From positions 57,577 to 121,576 of the forward strand of contig CAJQSQ010000007.1 in assembly GCA_905616395.1 (NCBI GenBank): a DNA stretch of 64,000 nucleotides. Direction: 5' to 3'. The notes beneath the pieces are model-generated. The model made no database searches. It saw nothing but the letters and a program-made list of their open reading frames with translations, and had not been told where the DNA came from. Each line of letters begins with the position of its first letter. The stretch's first letter is position 1. The stretch is from an uncultured Candidatus Pelagibacter sp. (GTDB taxonomy: Bacteria; Pseudomonadota; Alphaproteobacteria; Pelagibacterales; Pelagibacteraceae). Of this stretch, positions 50,539 to 60,033 are shown piece after piece. A program made the position numbers and the translations under genes.

Positions 50539-51249
50539 TTGATTAATATGATAAGAAATTTTTTATTTTCATTATTTTTTTTTTCAGGAATAGTTTTTAT
50601 TTCTTTAATCTTCTTGCCAGCAATTTTACTACCAAAGAAAATAGTTTTATTTGGTGGAAAAATCATGGGCTTTTGGACGTCTTTATGTTTAAAAATATTT
50701 TTATCAACTAAGATAATTATTAAAGGCAAAGAAAATATAATTAATGGAAAAAAATTTTTTATAGCTGCTTCACACCAGTCAATGTTTGAAACTTTTTTTT
50801 TACAAACTATCTTTAATTCTCCTGTTTTTATTTTAAAAAAAGAATTGCTAATGATTCCTATATTTGGCTGGTATTTGAAAAAAATAGGATCAATATCAAT
50901 TAAAAGAAACAAAATTTCCAAAGAAAACTTGAGTTTTTTTGATGATATTTCTAAACAAATAAATACATCAGGGAGACCTTTAATAATTTTTCCACAAGGA
51001 ACGAGACTATCTCCAGAGGACAGAACTCCTTTTAAAAAAGGATCTGGTAGAATTTATGAAGAATTAAATATTTCATGCCAACCTGTTGCTATCAGTTCTG
51101 GGAATACTTGGCCAAAACATGGTCAAAAAAAAATTAACACGACTCTAACAGTTTCAATTTTAAAACCTATTGAACCCGGATTAAGCAAAGAAATTTTTAC
51201 TAAGGAATTGGAGAATACTATTTATTCTGAACTTGATACTTTGAACTAG
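50539..51249 (+). CDS. plsC: 1-acyl-sn-glycerol-3-phosphate acyltransferase
   Basis: PlsC makes phosphatidic acid from lysophosphatidic acid. The 236-aa protein has an N-terminal membrane segment (residues 2-24), SHQSMFET near residue 76 (an HX4E variant of HX4D, usual in alphaproteobacteria), GSISIKR near 118 and FPQGTRLSPED near 157. Its end shares the CTAG stop with dnaN. Confidence 0.92.
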   Translation: MINMIRNFLFSLFFFSGIVFISLIFLPAILLPKKIVLFGGKIMGFWTSLCLKIFLSTKIIIKGKENIINGKKFFIAASHQSMFETFFLQTIFNSPVFILKKELLMIPIFGWYLKKIGSISIKRNKISKENLSFFDDISKQINTSGRPLIIFPQGTRLSPEDRTPFKKGSGRIYEELNISCQPVAISSGNTWPKHGQKKINTTLTVSILKPIEPGLSKEIFTKELENTIYSELDTLN

Positions 51250-52358
51250 CCTTTCATAGGCATTACAACAAATATACTATCAAAATCAGCTGGATCTTTA
51301 ATCAAAGCCGGCGACCCCGTATCATTGAAAAAAATTTCAATCTTATCTCCATCAAGTTGTGATGCTACATCTATTAAATATCTAGAATTAAAACTTATTT
51401 CTAGATCGTGATCAAACTTTACACTTAAGCTTTCTTTCCCATCACCACTATTTGTGTTGTTAACTGATAAGTTTAGAACATCTTTCGACAAATTAAATTT
51501 AACTCCATCTTTTTTATCTAATGAAACTGAAGCAACTCGATCAACAGAGTCTAAAAATGATTTTAAATCTATTTCAAGCTTCTTTTGATTATTCTTAGGT
51601 ATTACCTGAATATAATTTGGAAATTTTCCATCAATTAACTTAGATATCAATATGCTGTTATTTAGTTCAAATTTTATTTTAGATTTAATATTTGAAATTT
51701 TAACATCACCATCATAACTTTCTAATAACGAACATAGTTGAAAAATTGTTTTTTTAGGAAGTATTATTGGTTCAAATTCTATTTGCTGATCCAATCTTAT
51801 TTTTGAAATAGACATCCTATGACTATCAGTAGCTGCTGTTGTTAAAAAATTTTTATCTTCAATTTGTGTTTGATGAAAAAAAATTCCACTTAAGTAGTGT
51901 CTGGTTTCGTCATTAGAAACCGAAAATTTACATTTATTTAATAATTTTAATAATTGTTTTGATTTTATAGAAAATTCATTTTGATTAAAATTTTCATCTG
52001 TTAATGGAAACTCAGATGCGCTAATACAATTTAGATTGAAAACAGATTTTTCAGACTCAACTTGAAGTTTGTTAACATCTGACAAAGATAAATTAATTTT
52101 CTTTCCTGATGAAAATTTTCTTATGATGTCATACATAATAGATGACGTTGTGGTCGTGTTTCCTTCTTCTATAACTTCAACATTGTTAATTTGATGAATA
52201 AATATTAAATCTAAATCAGTTGCGGTAATTGTCAAATTTGAATTGCTAGCATTTAATAAAACATTTGACAAAATAGGAAGTGTACTTCTTTTTTCAATTA
52301 CACCTTGACAATAATTAAGTGCTTGTTGCAGGTCTTGTTGATTAACGTTAAATTTCAT
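51246..52358 (-). CDS. dnaN: DNA polymerase III sliding clamp (beta)
   Basis: DnaN encircles DNA and tethers Pol III. The 370-aa protein has three clamp domains, begins MKFNVNQQDLQQALNYCQGV, and has the C-terminal VVMPMKG, close to the usual VxPMR end. It overlaps dnaA by 11 bp. Cotranscription of dnaA-dnaN is the ancestral order. Confidence 0.96.
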   Translation of the reverse strand: MKFNVNQQDLQQALNYCQGVIEKRSTLPILSNVLLNASNSNLTITATDLDLIFIHQINNVEVIEEGNTTTTSSIMYDIIRKFSSGKKINLSLSDVNKLQVESEKSVFNLNCISASEFPLTDENFNQNEFSIKSKQLLKLLNKCKFSVSNDETRHYLSGIFFHQTQIEDKNFLTTAATDSHRMSISKIRLDQQIEFEPIILPKKTIFQLCSLLESYDGDVKISNIKSKIKFELNNSILISKLIDGKFPNYIQVIPKNNQKKLEIDLKSFLDSVDRVASVSLDKKDGVKFNLSKDVLNLSVNNTNSGDGKESLSVKFDHDLEISFNSRYLIDVASQLDGDKIEIFFNDTGSPALIKDPADFDSIFVVMPMKG

Positions 52359-53757
52359 TTTCTTTATTATACAATATCTGATTTTTTAAATTATTGATAT
52401 TGTTTGTCATTTCTGGATCTTTTTCCTTCAATTTTTCAATTGTTTTAACCGAGTGAATGATTGTTGTGTGGTCTCTGTTAGAAAACTCTCTCCCAATCTC
52501 AGGCAATGACTTAGATGTCAAAATTTTTGTTAAATATATTGCCGTTTGTCTTGGTCTTACAAGGTATCTAGATCTTCTAGAAGAAAGCATCTCGCTTTTA
52601 CTAATTTTAAAGAACTTACATACAGTCGATTGTATTAAATCTATTGTTACCTTGTTTTCACCAATATTTAACAGATCTTTTAGAACTACTTTAACTTCTG
52701 ATAGATTTGGAACTTTGTTGTAAATTCTTGAAAAGGAAACAACTCTATTAATTGCTCCTACTAACTCTCTAATACTTGTTGTTATTTCTGTGCTTATAAA
52801 TTTTTGTATTTCTTCTGAAATGTTTACTTGATTTGAATAAAAAACGTTTAGTTCTTCTGTTTTTTGTTTAACAATTTTACTTCTAAGTTCATAGTCTGGT
52901 TTTTGTATATCAACAACAAGTCCTCCAGCAAATCTTGATTTAATTCTATCTTGAATTCTTGATAATTTGTTTGGAGCTCTGTCGGCAGAGATGATCACTT
53001 GTGAACCTTTATCTAATAATGCGTTAAAGGTATGAAAAAACTCTTCTTGCATTGCTTCTTTTCCATTCATGAATTGAATATCGTCTATTAATAATATGTC
53101 GGTATTTCTAAAGTACTCTTTAAATTTTACCATATCATTAGATTTAATTGATTTTACAAACTGATACATAAATCTCTCAGCAGAAATAAACATAACTTTG
53201 TTTTTTTCTTTCAATGAAAGACCAATTGAATTTAATAAATGTGTTTTTCCCATTCCAACACCCCCATAGATATAAAGCGGATTGTAATGAGAAATATTTT
53301 CTGAAACCTTCATGGATGCTTCATAAGCTAGTTTATTACTTGTTCCTGTTATAAAATTATCAAATCTTTTATTTGGGTCTATTCTGTTGTATTGCAAATA
53401 TGTATCTTTAATGAAGGATACGTTTTCATTATTTTCATTTTTAGGAATATTATTTTCTATTTCATTTTTAGAATTTTTTTCAATAATCTTAAACTCTATT
53501 CTTGTTAAATCTTTTTTATAAGTTTTTACTATTTGTAAAATTTGATCTAAATATCTTGAAGTAATCCAGTCCCGGATGAATCTAGTAGAAACTGAAAGTA
53601 GGACATAACTATTCATCTCTTCAATAAAGTCTATCTTTCTAAGCCAGCTTTCGTATATATCGCTGCCTATTTTATTTTTCATATCTTTTTGAACTACGGC
53701 CCAGTCCAGAGCTTCAGAAGATACGTTTTGTAAATTTTGTGTTTTGTTGTTCGACAT
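52348..53757 (-). CDS. dnaA: Chromosomal replication initiator DnaA
   Basis: DnaA opens the origin. The 469-aa protein has the N-terminal domain I (about 1-85), a variable linker (85-120), the AAA+ domain with Walker A GGVGMGKTHLLN near residue 165 and Walker B ILLIDDIQFM near 226, arginine-finger region, and the C-terminal DNA-binding domain with GREFSNRDHTTIIHS near residue 430, the DnaA-box signature. Full length. The gap to rpsT carries tandem repeats (see separate entries). Confidence 0.97.
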   Translation of the reverse strand: MSNNKTQNLQNVSSEALDWAVVQKDMKNKIGSDIYESWLRKIDFIEEMNSYVLLSVSTRFIRDWITSRYLDQILQIVKTYKKDLTRIEFKIIEKNSKNEIENNIPKNENNENVSFIKDTYLQYNRIDPNKRFDNFITGTSNKLAYEASMKVSENISHYNPLYIYGGVGMGKTHLLNSIGLSLKEKNKVMFISAERFMYQFVKSIKSNDMVKFKEYFRNTDILLIDDIQFMNGKEAMQEEFFHTFNALLDKGSQVIISADRAPNKLSRIQDRIKSRFAGGLVVDIQKPDYELRSKIVKQKTEELNVFYSNQVNISEEIQKFISTEITTSIRELVGAINRVVSFSRIYNKVPNLSEVKVVLKDLLNIGENKVTIDLIQSTVCKFFKISKSEMLSSRRSRYLVRPRQTAIYLTKILTSKSLPEIGREFSNRDHTTIIHSVKTIEKLKEKDPEMTNNINNLKNQILYNKENEI

Positions 53758-54140
53758 AAGAATTTGTAGGAATGGAGTCAGTTAGAAGCAAAATGAAAAT
53801 TATACAATAAAAAAGTTTGCTTATTTAAAAATAAATAAAATCTGTAGGTGAATCATTTTTAACGCGAACTTTTTTTAAAGGGGGTCTGTTTTTATTCTTA
53901 AAAATATTTTTGTCGCGATGTAATTTAATTGGACAAAATATAATAAAAATAAATTTTACAAATTTTAAATCTATGAGTGTGTGATTTAAAAATAATAAGT
54001 TTTACAATTTTTAAATCTATGAGTGTATGATTTAGAAACAATAAATTTTACTAAATCTAGATATGGTGTTGTTAATTAAAAAGAAAATCTTATTTGGTAT
54101 AAGTACTTTAGGTTGAAATTTTTCAGCAACTGTAATGATT
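53758..54140. other. 383-bp dnaA-rpsT intergenic region, candidate origin or dnaA control region
   Basis: This is the longest protein-free stretch of the window. It is AT-rich and holds two direct 46-bp repeats plus a truncated third (separate entry). I found no good TTATNCACA DnaA box by eye; the closest match, TTATACAAT near 53800, differs at two positions. There is no tRNA-like or rRNA-like structure. It contains the dnaA promoter region and the 3' end of rpsT. Whether it is the replication origin cannot be decided from sequence alone. Confidence 0.55.
53951..54060. repeat. Tandem direct repeats with internal dyads upstream of dnaA
   Basis: Unit 1 (53951-53996) and unit 2 (53997-54042) are 46 bp each and agree at 41 of 46 positions. 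A third, shortened unit (54043-54060) keeps AAATTTTAC and TAAATCTA with an internal deletion. Unit 1 contains the dyad TTTTAAATC-N11-GATTTAAAA (9 bp perfect); unit 2 has the same with one mismatch. The conserved centre is CTATGAGTGT. Confidence 0.85.
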
Positions 54141-54401
54141 TTATAAGGCTGAGATCTTTTTTGTTATTCTTGAAATATTTCTTGAAGCATTAGCTTTCTT
54201 AATAATTCCAGTTTTTGCAACTTTCATCAATTCAGAATTCAATTTAGGCAAGAATTTTAAAGCTTCGTCTTTTTTCTTTTCTTCAAGAAGAAGGTTCATT
54301 TTTTTTATAGCATTCCTATATTTGCTCTTACGAGCCTTATTAACTAGTGTTTGCGTAGCAATTTTTCTAATTCTTTTAATTGCTGATTTTGTGTTTGCCA
54401 T
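54141..54401 (-). CDS. rpsT: 30S ribosomal protein S20
   Basis: The 86-aa basic, helical protein begins MANTKSAIKRIRKIATQTLVN and ends with GIIKKANASRNISRITKKI, the standard S20 pattern, in which three helices bind 16S rRNA. It lies between mutM and dnaA, a conserved order. Confidence 0.97.
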   Translation of the reverse strand: MANTKSAIKRIRKIATQTLVNKARKSKYRNAIKKMNLLLEEKKKDEALKFLPKLNSELMKVAKTGIIKKANASRNISRITKKISAL

Positions 54402-54451
54402 AAGCGCAGTGGTATAGCTGTAGAATTTATACTGGTCAATAGAATAATTGC

Positions 54452-55315
54452 TTATTTTTGGCAGGTATTACAAAAAAAAGTGGATCTATTGCATATAAAT
54501 ATTTTTTTTATTTTGCCAGTACATTTACTTCTTACACAATTTAAATTTTCCCTTTGATAAGCTTTAAATTCTTTTTGAAAGTTACCACTTTTACCATGTG
54601 TATCTCTGAAATCACGGATACTTGAGCCTCCTTTTTTTATAGCTCTATTAAGTACTTTCTTAGAAAATAAAATAATATTTTTACAATCCTCTTTGGACAA
54701 TTTCATTGCTGCTATTGTTGGATTTATTTTACAGAGAAATAAAATTTCACTTGCATAGATATTTCCAATTCCTGATACAAATTTTTGATCCAGTAAGAAA
54801 CTTTTTATATCCTTTTTTTTATTCAAAAAATATTTTAGCAAATATTTTAAATCAAAGTTTTTAAAAAATGGTTCTGGACCTAAATGATTAAATCTTTCTA
54901 TAAGTGCTTCTTTACTCTCTATGAATTTAAAAAAACCAAATCTTCTAGGGTCATTATATATAACTTTTAAACCTTCAAAATGAATTTCAACATGATTATG
55001 TTTTTTTGGAAGACATGAGGAATTATAAAAACTTGTGTTAGTAAAATTATTTAAATTATTTTTTTTTATTAAATGGATAGTTCCAGACATTCCTAAATGA
55101 ATTAAACAAAATGAACCGTCAGAAAAATTCAGGATTAAATACTTTGAAAATCTAGTTACTTTTTTAATGATTTTATTCTTTAATAATTCTTCAAATTTTA
55201 AAGGAATTTTAAACCTTAAATTTCTATTCGTAATTATTATTTTTTTGATTTTTTTACGCTCTATTTTTTTAGATAACGATTGTTTGACTATTTCTACTTC
55301 TGGTAATTCTGGCAT
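54452..55315 (-). CDS. mutM: Formamidopyrimidine-DNA glycosylase
   Basis: MutM removes 8-oxoguanine. The N-terminus MPELPEVEIVKQSL supplies the catalytic Pro2/Glu3, HLGMSG near residue 74 and NDPRRFGF near residue 117 follow, and the H2TH region (FVSGIGNIYASEILF) precedes a C-terminal zinc finger. The finger has CVRSKC then CNTC, so the first pair is spaced C-x4-C rather than the usual C-x2-C, while the second Cys keeps the x16 spacing to the last pair. The 287-aa length is normal. Start 35 bp from divergent ubiE. Confidence 0.95.
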   Translation of the reverse strand: MPELPEVEIVKQSLSKKIERKKIKKIIITNRNLRFKIPLKFEELLKNKIIKKVTRFSKYLILNFSDGSFCLIHLGMSGTIHLIKKNNLNNFTNTSFYNSSCLPKKHNHVEIHFEGLKVIYNDPRRFGFFKFIESKEALIERFNHLGPEPFFKNFDLKYLLKYFLNKKKDIKSFLLDQKFVSGIGNIYASEILFLCKINPTIAAMKLSKEDCKNIILFSKKVLNRAIKKGGSSIRDFRDTHGKSGNFQKEFKAYQRENLNCVRSKCTGKIKKIFICNRSTFFCNTCQK

Positions 55316-55350
55316 TTGAGACTATATTATCAATAAATAATAAATTTAAT

Positions 55351-56055
55351 ATGCAACAATATCTCCAAAATAAAAAGGGCCTTGTCCAAGGTGTTTTTGA
55401 TAATGTCTATGACAAATATGATTTAATGAATGACTTTATGTCATTAGGAGTTCATAGAGTTTGGAAAAAAAATCTATTAAGTTGGATGAACCCTTCAAAT
55501 AATAAAACTTTAATTGATGTTGCCTGTGGTACGGGAGATCTTGGTAAACTTTTTTTAGACGCAACTGATAAAAATGGAAAAATATTTTGTGTTGATCCAA
55601 ATAAAGGAATGGTTGGTAAAGGCAAAGAAAAGTTAAGTGCTTATAAAAATATCAATTGGATAATAGCTCCAGCTGAAAAATTGCCTATTGAGGATAATTC
55701 TTGTGATTACTACACAATCAGTTTTGGACTACGAAATACTAAGGACCTAAACAAAGCTCTATCAGAAGCTTATAGAGTTTTAAAACCTGGAGGTCGCTAT
55801 TTATGTCTGGAGTTTTCTAAAATTCAAAACTCTAATTTGGAATTTATATATAAAAATTATTCAAAACTTATTCCTTTGGTTGGAAAGGCTATTGTTGGAC
55901 AAAAAGAACCTTATGAATATCTAATTAAAAGCATTGAAGAATTTATTAATCAAGAAGAGTTAATCGATTTAATGGATAAAAATAAATTTGTTAACTGTAG
56001 TTATAGAAATTTATCAGGTGGAATTGTAGCTATCCATTCAGGTTGGAAAATCTAA
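55351..56055 (+). CDS. ubiE: Ubiquinone/menaquinone C-methyltransferase
   Basis: UbiE is the SAM-dependent C-methyltransferase of ubiquinone synthesis. The 234-aa protein has VFDNVYDKYDLMNDFMSLGVHRVWKK, the SAM motif LIDVACGTGDLGKLF near residue 53, DPNKGMV, and the C-terminal YLIKSIEEF and GGIVAIHSGWKI, which are diagnostic. It overlaps ubiB by 1 base. Confidence 0.96.
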   Translation: MQQYLQNKKGLVQGVFDNVYDKYDLMNDFMSLGVHRVWKKNLLSWMNPSNNKTLIDVACGTGDLGKLFLDATDKNGKIFCVDPNKGMVGKGKEKLSAYKNINWIIAPAEKLPIEDNSCDYYTISFGLRNTKDLNKALSEAYRVLKPGGRYLCLEFSKIQNSNLEFIYKNYSKLIPLVGKAIVGQKEPYEYLIKSIEEFINQEELIDLMDKNKFVNCSYRNLSGGIVAIHSGWKI

Positions 56056-57623
56056 TGTTAAAAAAAATATTTATCTTATTTAAATTGGGAAGAAAATTAG
56101 CTTGTTCTGATGCATTGGCCATTCTTTCTAAGTTTAAAAAGCCACCATTAACAATCAAGATTCTCTTTCAAATACTTTCATTTTCTTTTTCATCCCCGAG
56201 TAGAACTAATTTAAACGAAAATGAAGGAGCAAGACTTTCTAAGTCTCTACAATCAATGGGAACTACATTTATTAAATTAGGACAATTTTTAGTTACTAGA
56301 CCTGATATTATTGGAGATGATTTAGCAAAACAGTTAGAAGGCTTACAAGATAGATTGCCAGCCTTTACTTTATCTGAAGCAAAAATAATAATTAAAAAAG
56401 ACTTAGGAGATGATACCTACAATTCTATCATTGATTTAAGTGAGCCAGTTGCAGCAGCTTCAATAGCGCAAGTCCATAAAGCAAAAATAAATGACAATGG
56501 AACCATAAAAGATGTTGCTATTAAAATTTTGAGACCAGATATAAAAAAAGTATTTAATGAAGAAATAGATGCTTTGATGCTTTTTGCTTTTATGATTGAG
56601 TCATTTATTAAAAAAACAAAAAGATTAAAATTAGTAGAAGTTGTTTTTCTTCTTAAAGAAATAACTAATTTAGAAATGGATTTAAGATTTGAGGCAGCTG
56701 CTGCAAATGAATATGCTGAAAATACAAAGAATGACGCAGGTTTTAGGGTTCCTGCTATTTATTGGAATTTTACAAGCGAAAATGTCATGACACTTGATTG
56801 GGTTGACGGTGTTTCTATTCGTGAAACAGAAGATTTACAAAAAAGAAACATAGACACCAAGAGAATAGCCTCTGATGTTATTCAGCATTTTTTAAGACAT
56901 GCTGTAAGAGATGGTTTTTTTCATGCTGATATGCATCAAGGAAATATATTTATTGATGATAATGGACAAATTGTTCCTATAGATTTTGGTATAATGGGGA
57001 GATTAGATGACCTTAGTAAAAGATTTTTAGCTGAAATTTTATTTGGATTTATTCAAAGAGACTACAAAAAAGTTGCAGAAGTACATTTGGTTGCTGGTCT
57101 AGTTCCTAAGGATGTGCCCGTTAATGATTTAGCACAAGCATTAAGATCAATTGGTGAACCAATCTTTGGTCAATCTGTAAAAGATATTTCTGGGGGGAAA
57201 TTGTTAAAACAACTTTTTGAAGTTACTGAAAAATTTAATATGCAAACCCAACCACAATTATTGATGTTACAAAAAACAATGGTAGTTGTTGAGGGTGTTG
57301 CTAGAAAGCTTAACCCTAATACCAATATATGGGAGACTTCAAAACCAGTTTTAGAAAATTGGTTAAGAGAAACAAAAGATCCAATCAATACCTTAAATGA
57401 AAGTTTAAAAACTACCACTGAAGTAATTAAAAGATTGCCTGATTTTCCAGAGATTATGGATAAGGCTAATCAAGCTTTATCGTTTTTAGCAAGTGGACAG
57501 ATCCCACAAAATTCAAACTCATTTACAGCCTTAAATGAAAAGAGATCTGAAATGACTACCTTTAGAAATCAATCTATTGTTGGTTTATTACTGCTTGTAA
57601 TTTTTGGTCTAGTAGTATTTTAA
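56055..57623 (+). CDS. ubiB: Ubiquinone biosynthesis kinase-like protein UbiB
   Basis: UbiB is an ADCK/UbiB atypical kinase-like protein needed for ubiquinone synthesis. It has FIKLGQFLVTRPDIIG (KxGQ motif, near residue 75), the A-rich loop AAASIAQVHKA in place of the P-loop, FHADMHQGNIFI and IDFGIMGRL as catalytic segments, and one or two C-terminal membrane helices. I start at the ATG at 56055, which overlaps the ubiE stop (TAATG) and gives 522 aa; the frame extends 4 codons upstream but without a better site. Confidence 0.95.
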   Translation: MLKKIFILFKLGRKLACSDALAILSKFKKPPLTIKILFQILSFSFSSPSRTNLNENEGARLSKSLQSMGTTFIKLGQFLVTRPDIIGDDLAKQLEGLQDRLPAFTLSEAKIIIKKDLGDDTYNSIIDLSEPVAAASIAQVHKAKINDNGTIKDVAIKILRPDIKKVFNEEIDALMLFAFMIESFIKKTKRLKLVEVVFLLKEITNLEMDLRFEAAAANEYAENTKNDAGFRVPAIYWNFTSENVMTLDWVDGVSIRETEDLQKRNIDTKRIASDVIQHFLRHAVRDGFFHADMHQGNIFIDDNGQIVPIDFGIMGRLDDLSKRFLAEILFGFIQRDYKKVAEVHLVAGLVPKDVPVNDLAQALRSIGEPIFGQSVKDISGGKLLKQLFEVTEKFNMQTQPQLLMLQKTMVVVEGVARKLNPNTNIWETSKPVLENWLRETKDPINTLNESLKTTTEVIKRLPDFPEIMDKANQALSFLASGQIPQNSNSFTALNEKRSEMTTFRNQSIVGLLLLVIFGLVVF

Positions 57624-57631
57624 TTCGCACA

Positions 57632-58837
57632 ATGAATAATATATCTGAAAGAAAAATACTTTTAATAATATGTGGTGGCATATCTGCTTACAAAAGTTTG
57701 GAATTAATCAGATCTTTAAAGAAATTAGGTGCAAAAGTTAAAACTATTCTTACTAAAAGTGCCAAAGAATTTGTTACTCCTTTGTCGGTTGCCTCACTAT
57801 CTCAAGAAAAAGTTTATGACGACTTATTTAGCCCTGAAAATGAGGTTGAAATGGATCATATTTCACTATCTAGATGGGCAGACTTAATTGTTGTGGCTCC
57901 AGCTACAGCTAATACAATTTCAAAATTGAGTGCAGGGTCTTCTGAAGATCTTGCTTCAGCTGTAATTTTGGCATCTGATAAAGATATTTTTTTAACACCC
58001 GCTATGAACGTTAGAATGTGGGAACACCCATCAACTAAAGAAAATCTTAAAAAATTACAATCATTTGGTTATAAGATTATAGGTCCTGAAATTGGCGATA
58101 TGGCTTGTGGAGAATTTGGTGAAGGGAAAATGACTGAACCAGATAATATTGTTCAAGAAATCGATTCATACTTTAGTGCATTAAATAAAAATTATAAATT
58201 AAAAGCCATAGTAACGGCTGGGCCAACTAATGAATATATTGACCCTGTAAGATTTATAACAAATAAGTCTTCTGGAAAACAAGGCCATGCCTTAGCAAAA
58301 TCATTAGCTAAAAAAGGCTTTCAAACCACCTTAATTTCTGGACCTACAAATTTAGAAGTAGGCAGTAATATAAACTTAATTAAAGTAGAAACCGCAGATG
58401 AGATGTTTAAAGCTACACAAAATAATCTACCAGCAGATGTAGCAATTTTTTCAGCAGCTGTTGCTGACTTTAAGATTAAAAAAATAAACAATGATAAAAT
58501 AAAAAAACAGGAAAAATTACATTTAGAACTGGAAAAAAATGTTGATATTTTAAATTATGTATCAAAACATAATTCTCTTAGACCAAAGTTGGTAATTGGA
58601 TTTGCTGCAGAAACTAATGATGTGGAAGTAAATGCAAAAAATAAATTAGAAGAAAAAAATTGTGACTGGATAATAGCAAATGATGTTTCTAATAAAGCAA
58701 TTGGATTTGACTCTAATTTTAATGAAGTTTCAATTTATTATAGAGATAAAAATATGAATGATGAAAAGCTTGCAATAAAAAGTAAATCTGAAATTTCTGA
58801 TGAAATTGTAGATAGAGTTATTAAAGAATTAAATTAA
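57632..58837 (+). CDS. coaBC: Phosphopantothenoylcysteine decarboxylase/synthetase
   Basis: This bifunctional protein makes 4'-phosphopantetheine in CoA synthesis. The N-terminal CoaC flavin domain has GGISAYKSLELIRSL, HISLSRWADLIVVAPATANT and MNVRMWEHPS. The CoaB domain has AGPTNEYIDPVRFITNKSSGKQG near residue 196, with the diagnostic NxSSGKxG. The 401-aa length is standard. It sits 8 bp after ubiB and 6 bp before dut. Confidence 0.96.
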   Translation: MNNISERKILLIICGGISAYKSLELIRSLKKLGAKVKTILTKSAKEFVTPLSVASLSQEKVYDDLFSPENEVEMDHISLSRWADLIVVAPATANTISKLSAGSSEDLASAVILASDKDIFLTPAMNVRMWEHPSTKENLKKLQSFGYKIIGPEIGDMACGEFGEGKMTEPDNIVQEIDSYFSALNKNYKLKAIVTAGPTNEYIDPVRFITNKSSGKQGHALAKSLAKKGFQTTLISGPTNLEVGSNINLIKVETADEMFKATQNNLPADVAIFSAAVADFKIKKINNDKIKKQEKLHLELEKNVDILNYVSKHNSLRPKLVIGFAAETNDVEVNAKNKLEEKNCDWIIANDVSNKAIGFDSNFNEVSIYYRDKNMNDEKLAIKSKSEISDEIVDRVIKELN

Positions 58838-58843
58838 AATTCA

Positions 58844-59281
58844 GTGGCTAAAGTATTAATCAAAAAATTAAATTCTAATGTAGAATTACCTGCTTACAAA
58901 ACAGATGGTGCTTCAGGTATGGATTTGATGGCTTTTATTGAGGAGCCTATTAGAATAGCTCCTAATAGCTCATATTTGGTTCCTACAGGGCTTTCAATGG
59001 CATTTTCAGAGGATTATGAAGTTCAAATTCGTCCTCGATCTGGTTTGGCTGCTAAAAAGAGTATTACAGTTTTAAATACCCCAGGAACAATTGATAGTGA
59101 TTATAGAGGAGAAATTAAAGTTATACTTTTTAATCATGGTAAAGAAGATTTCCTTATCAACAATAAAGATAGAATAGCACAAATGATCTTAATGCCTGTA
59201 ATTAAGATGGAGCTTGAAGAAACAGATAATTTGCCTGATACATTACGAGGTGATGGTGGATTTGGCTCAACAGGTAAATGA
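58844..59281 (+). CDS. dut: dUTP diphosphatase
   Basis: Dut hydrolyses dUTP to dUMP. The 145-aa trimeric-type enzyme has all five motifs: GASGMDLMA, IRPRSGLAAKK, NTPGTIDSDYRGEIKV, DRIAQMI and GDGGFGSTG. The start is GTG at 58844. It is 6 bp after coaBC and overlaps moeB by 4 bp (ATGA). Confidence 0.97.
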   Translation: MAKVLIKKLNSNVELPAYKTDGASGMDLMAFIEEPIRIAPNSSYLVPTGLSMAFSEDYEVQIRPRSGLAAKKSITVLNTPGTIDSDYRGEIKVILFNHGKEDFLINNKDRIAQMILMPVIKMELEETDNLPDTLRGDGGFGSTGK

Positions 59282-60033
59282 ATAAGCAATTAAGAAAATC
59301 ATCAATAGAGAGATATTCAAGACAAATAGTATTAAAGGATATTGGCACTATAGGACAAAAAAAAATTATATCTGCAAAGGTTTTAATTGTTGGAATGGGT
59401 GGCTTAGGGTCTCCTGTTGCTGAATTTCTTACAAGAGCTGGTGTTGGTTCAATTGGAATGGTTGATGATGATAAAGTTAGTTTATCCAATCTACACAGAC
59501 AAAGTCTTTATAACACCAGTGATATAGGAAAATTTAAAGTTCAAGTAGCAAGGGTTAAAATTAAAGAAATAAACCCAAGTATTAAAATTAAGATTCACAA
59601 AATAAGGCTGAATAAAAATAATTTTAAGAAAATTATAAAAGATTATGATTATATAGTTGATGGCTCTGATAATTTTTCCACAAAATTTTTATTAAATGAT
59701 TTTTGTTACAAATTTAAAAAAATACTTGTAACTGGAGCTATAAGTAAATTTGATGGTCATATATTTACTTTCAATTTTAAAAATAAAAAAATTCCTTGTT
59801 TAAGATGTTTTTTTCAAGACTCTGATATTTCAGATGATTTATTAAATTGTGAGTCAGAAGGTATTCTTGGTACTGTTGCTGGTATAATTGGAACTATACA
59901 AGCAAACGAAGTTTTAAAGAAAATACTTGGTATTGGAAAAAGTCTTGATGGATATATTTTTATCTTAGATTTATTACAATTAAATTTTAGAAAAGTTAAA
60001 CTTAAAAAAAGAAAAAACTGTTTTTGTAAATGA
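59278..60033 (+). CDS. moeB: ThiF/MoeB-type sulfur-carrier adenylyltransferase
   Basis: This E1-like enzyme adenylates the C-terminal Gly of a ubiquitin-like sulfur carrier (MoaD or ThiS). The 251-aa chain has the Rossmann ATP site GMGGLGSPVAEFLTRAGVG near residue 38, DDDKVSLSNLHRQSLY, and Zn cysteines CLRC near residue 177 and CFC at the end (last pair closely spaced, not C-x2-C). The C-terminal SEGILGTVAGIIGTIQANEVLKK is typical. No moaD or thiS is in the window, so the pathway (Moco or thiamine) is open. Confidence 0.87.
   Translation: MNKQLRKSSIERYSRQIVLKDIGTIGQKKIISAKVLIVGMGGLGSPVAEFLTRAGVGSIGMVDDDKVSLSNLHRQSLYNTSDIGKFKVQVARVKIKEINPSIKIKIHKIRLNKNNFKKIIKDYDYIVDGSDNFSTKFLLNDFCYKFKKILVTGAISKFDGHIFTFNFKNKKIPCLRCFFQDSDISDDLLNCESEGILGTVAGIIGTIQANEVLKKILGIGKSLDGYIFILDLLQLNFRKVKLKKRKNCFCK

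Noticed and set aside
53758..54140. Clear DnaA-box array in the dnaA upstream region
   Set aside because: No close TTATNCACA match was found by eye. I report the repeats only, not an origin call.
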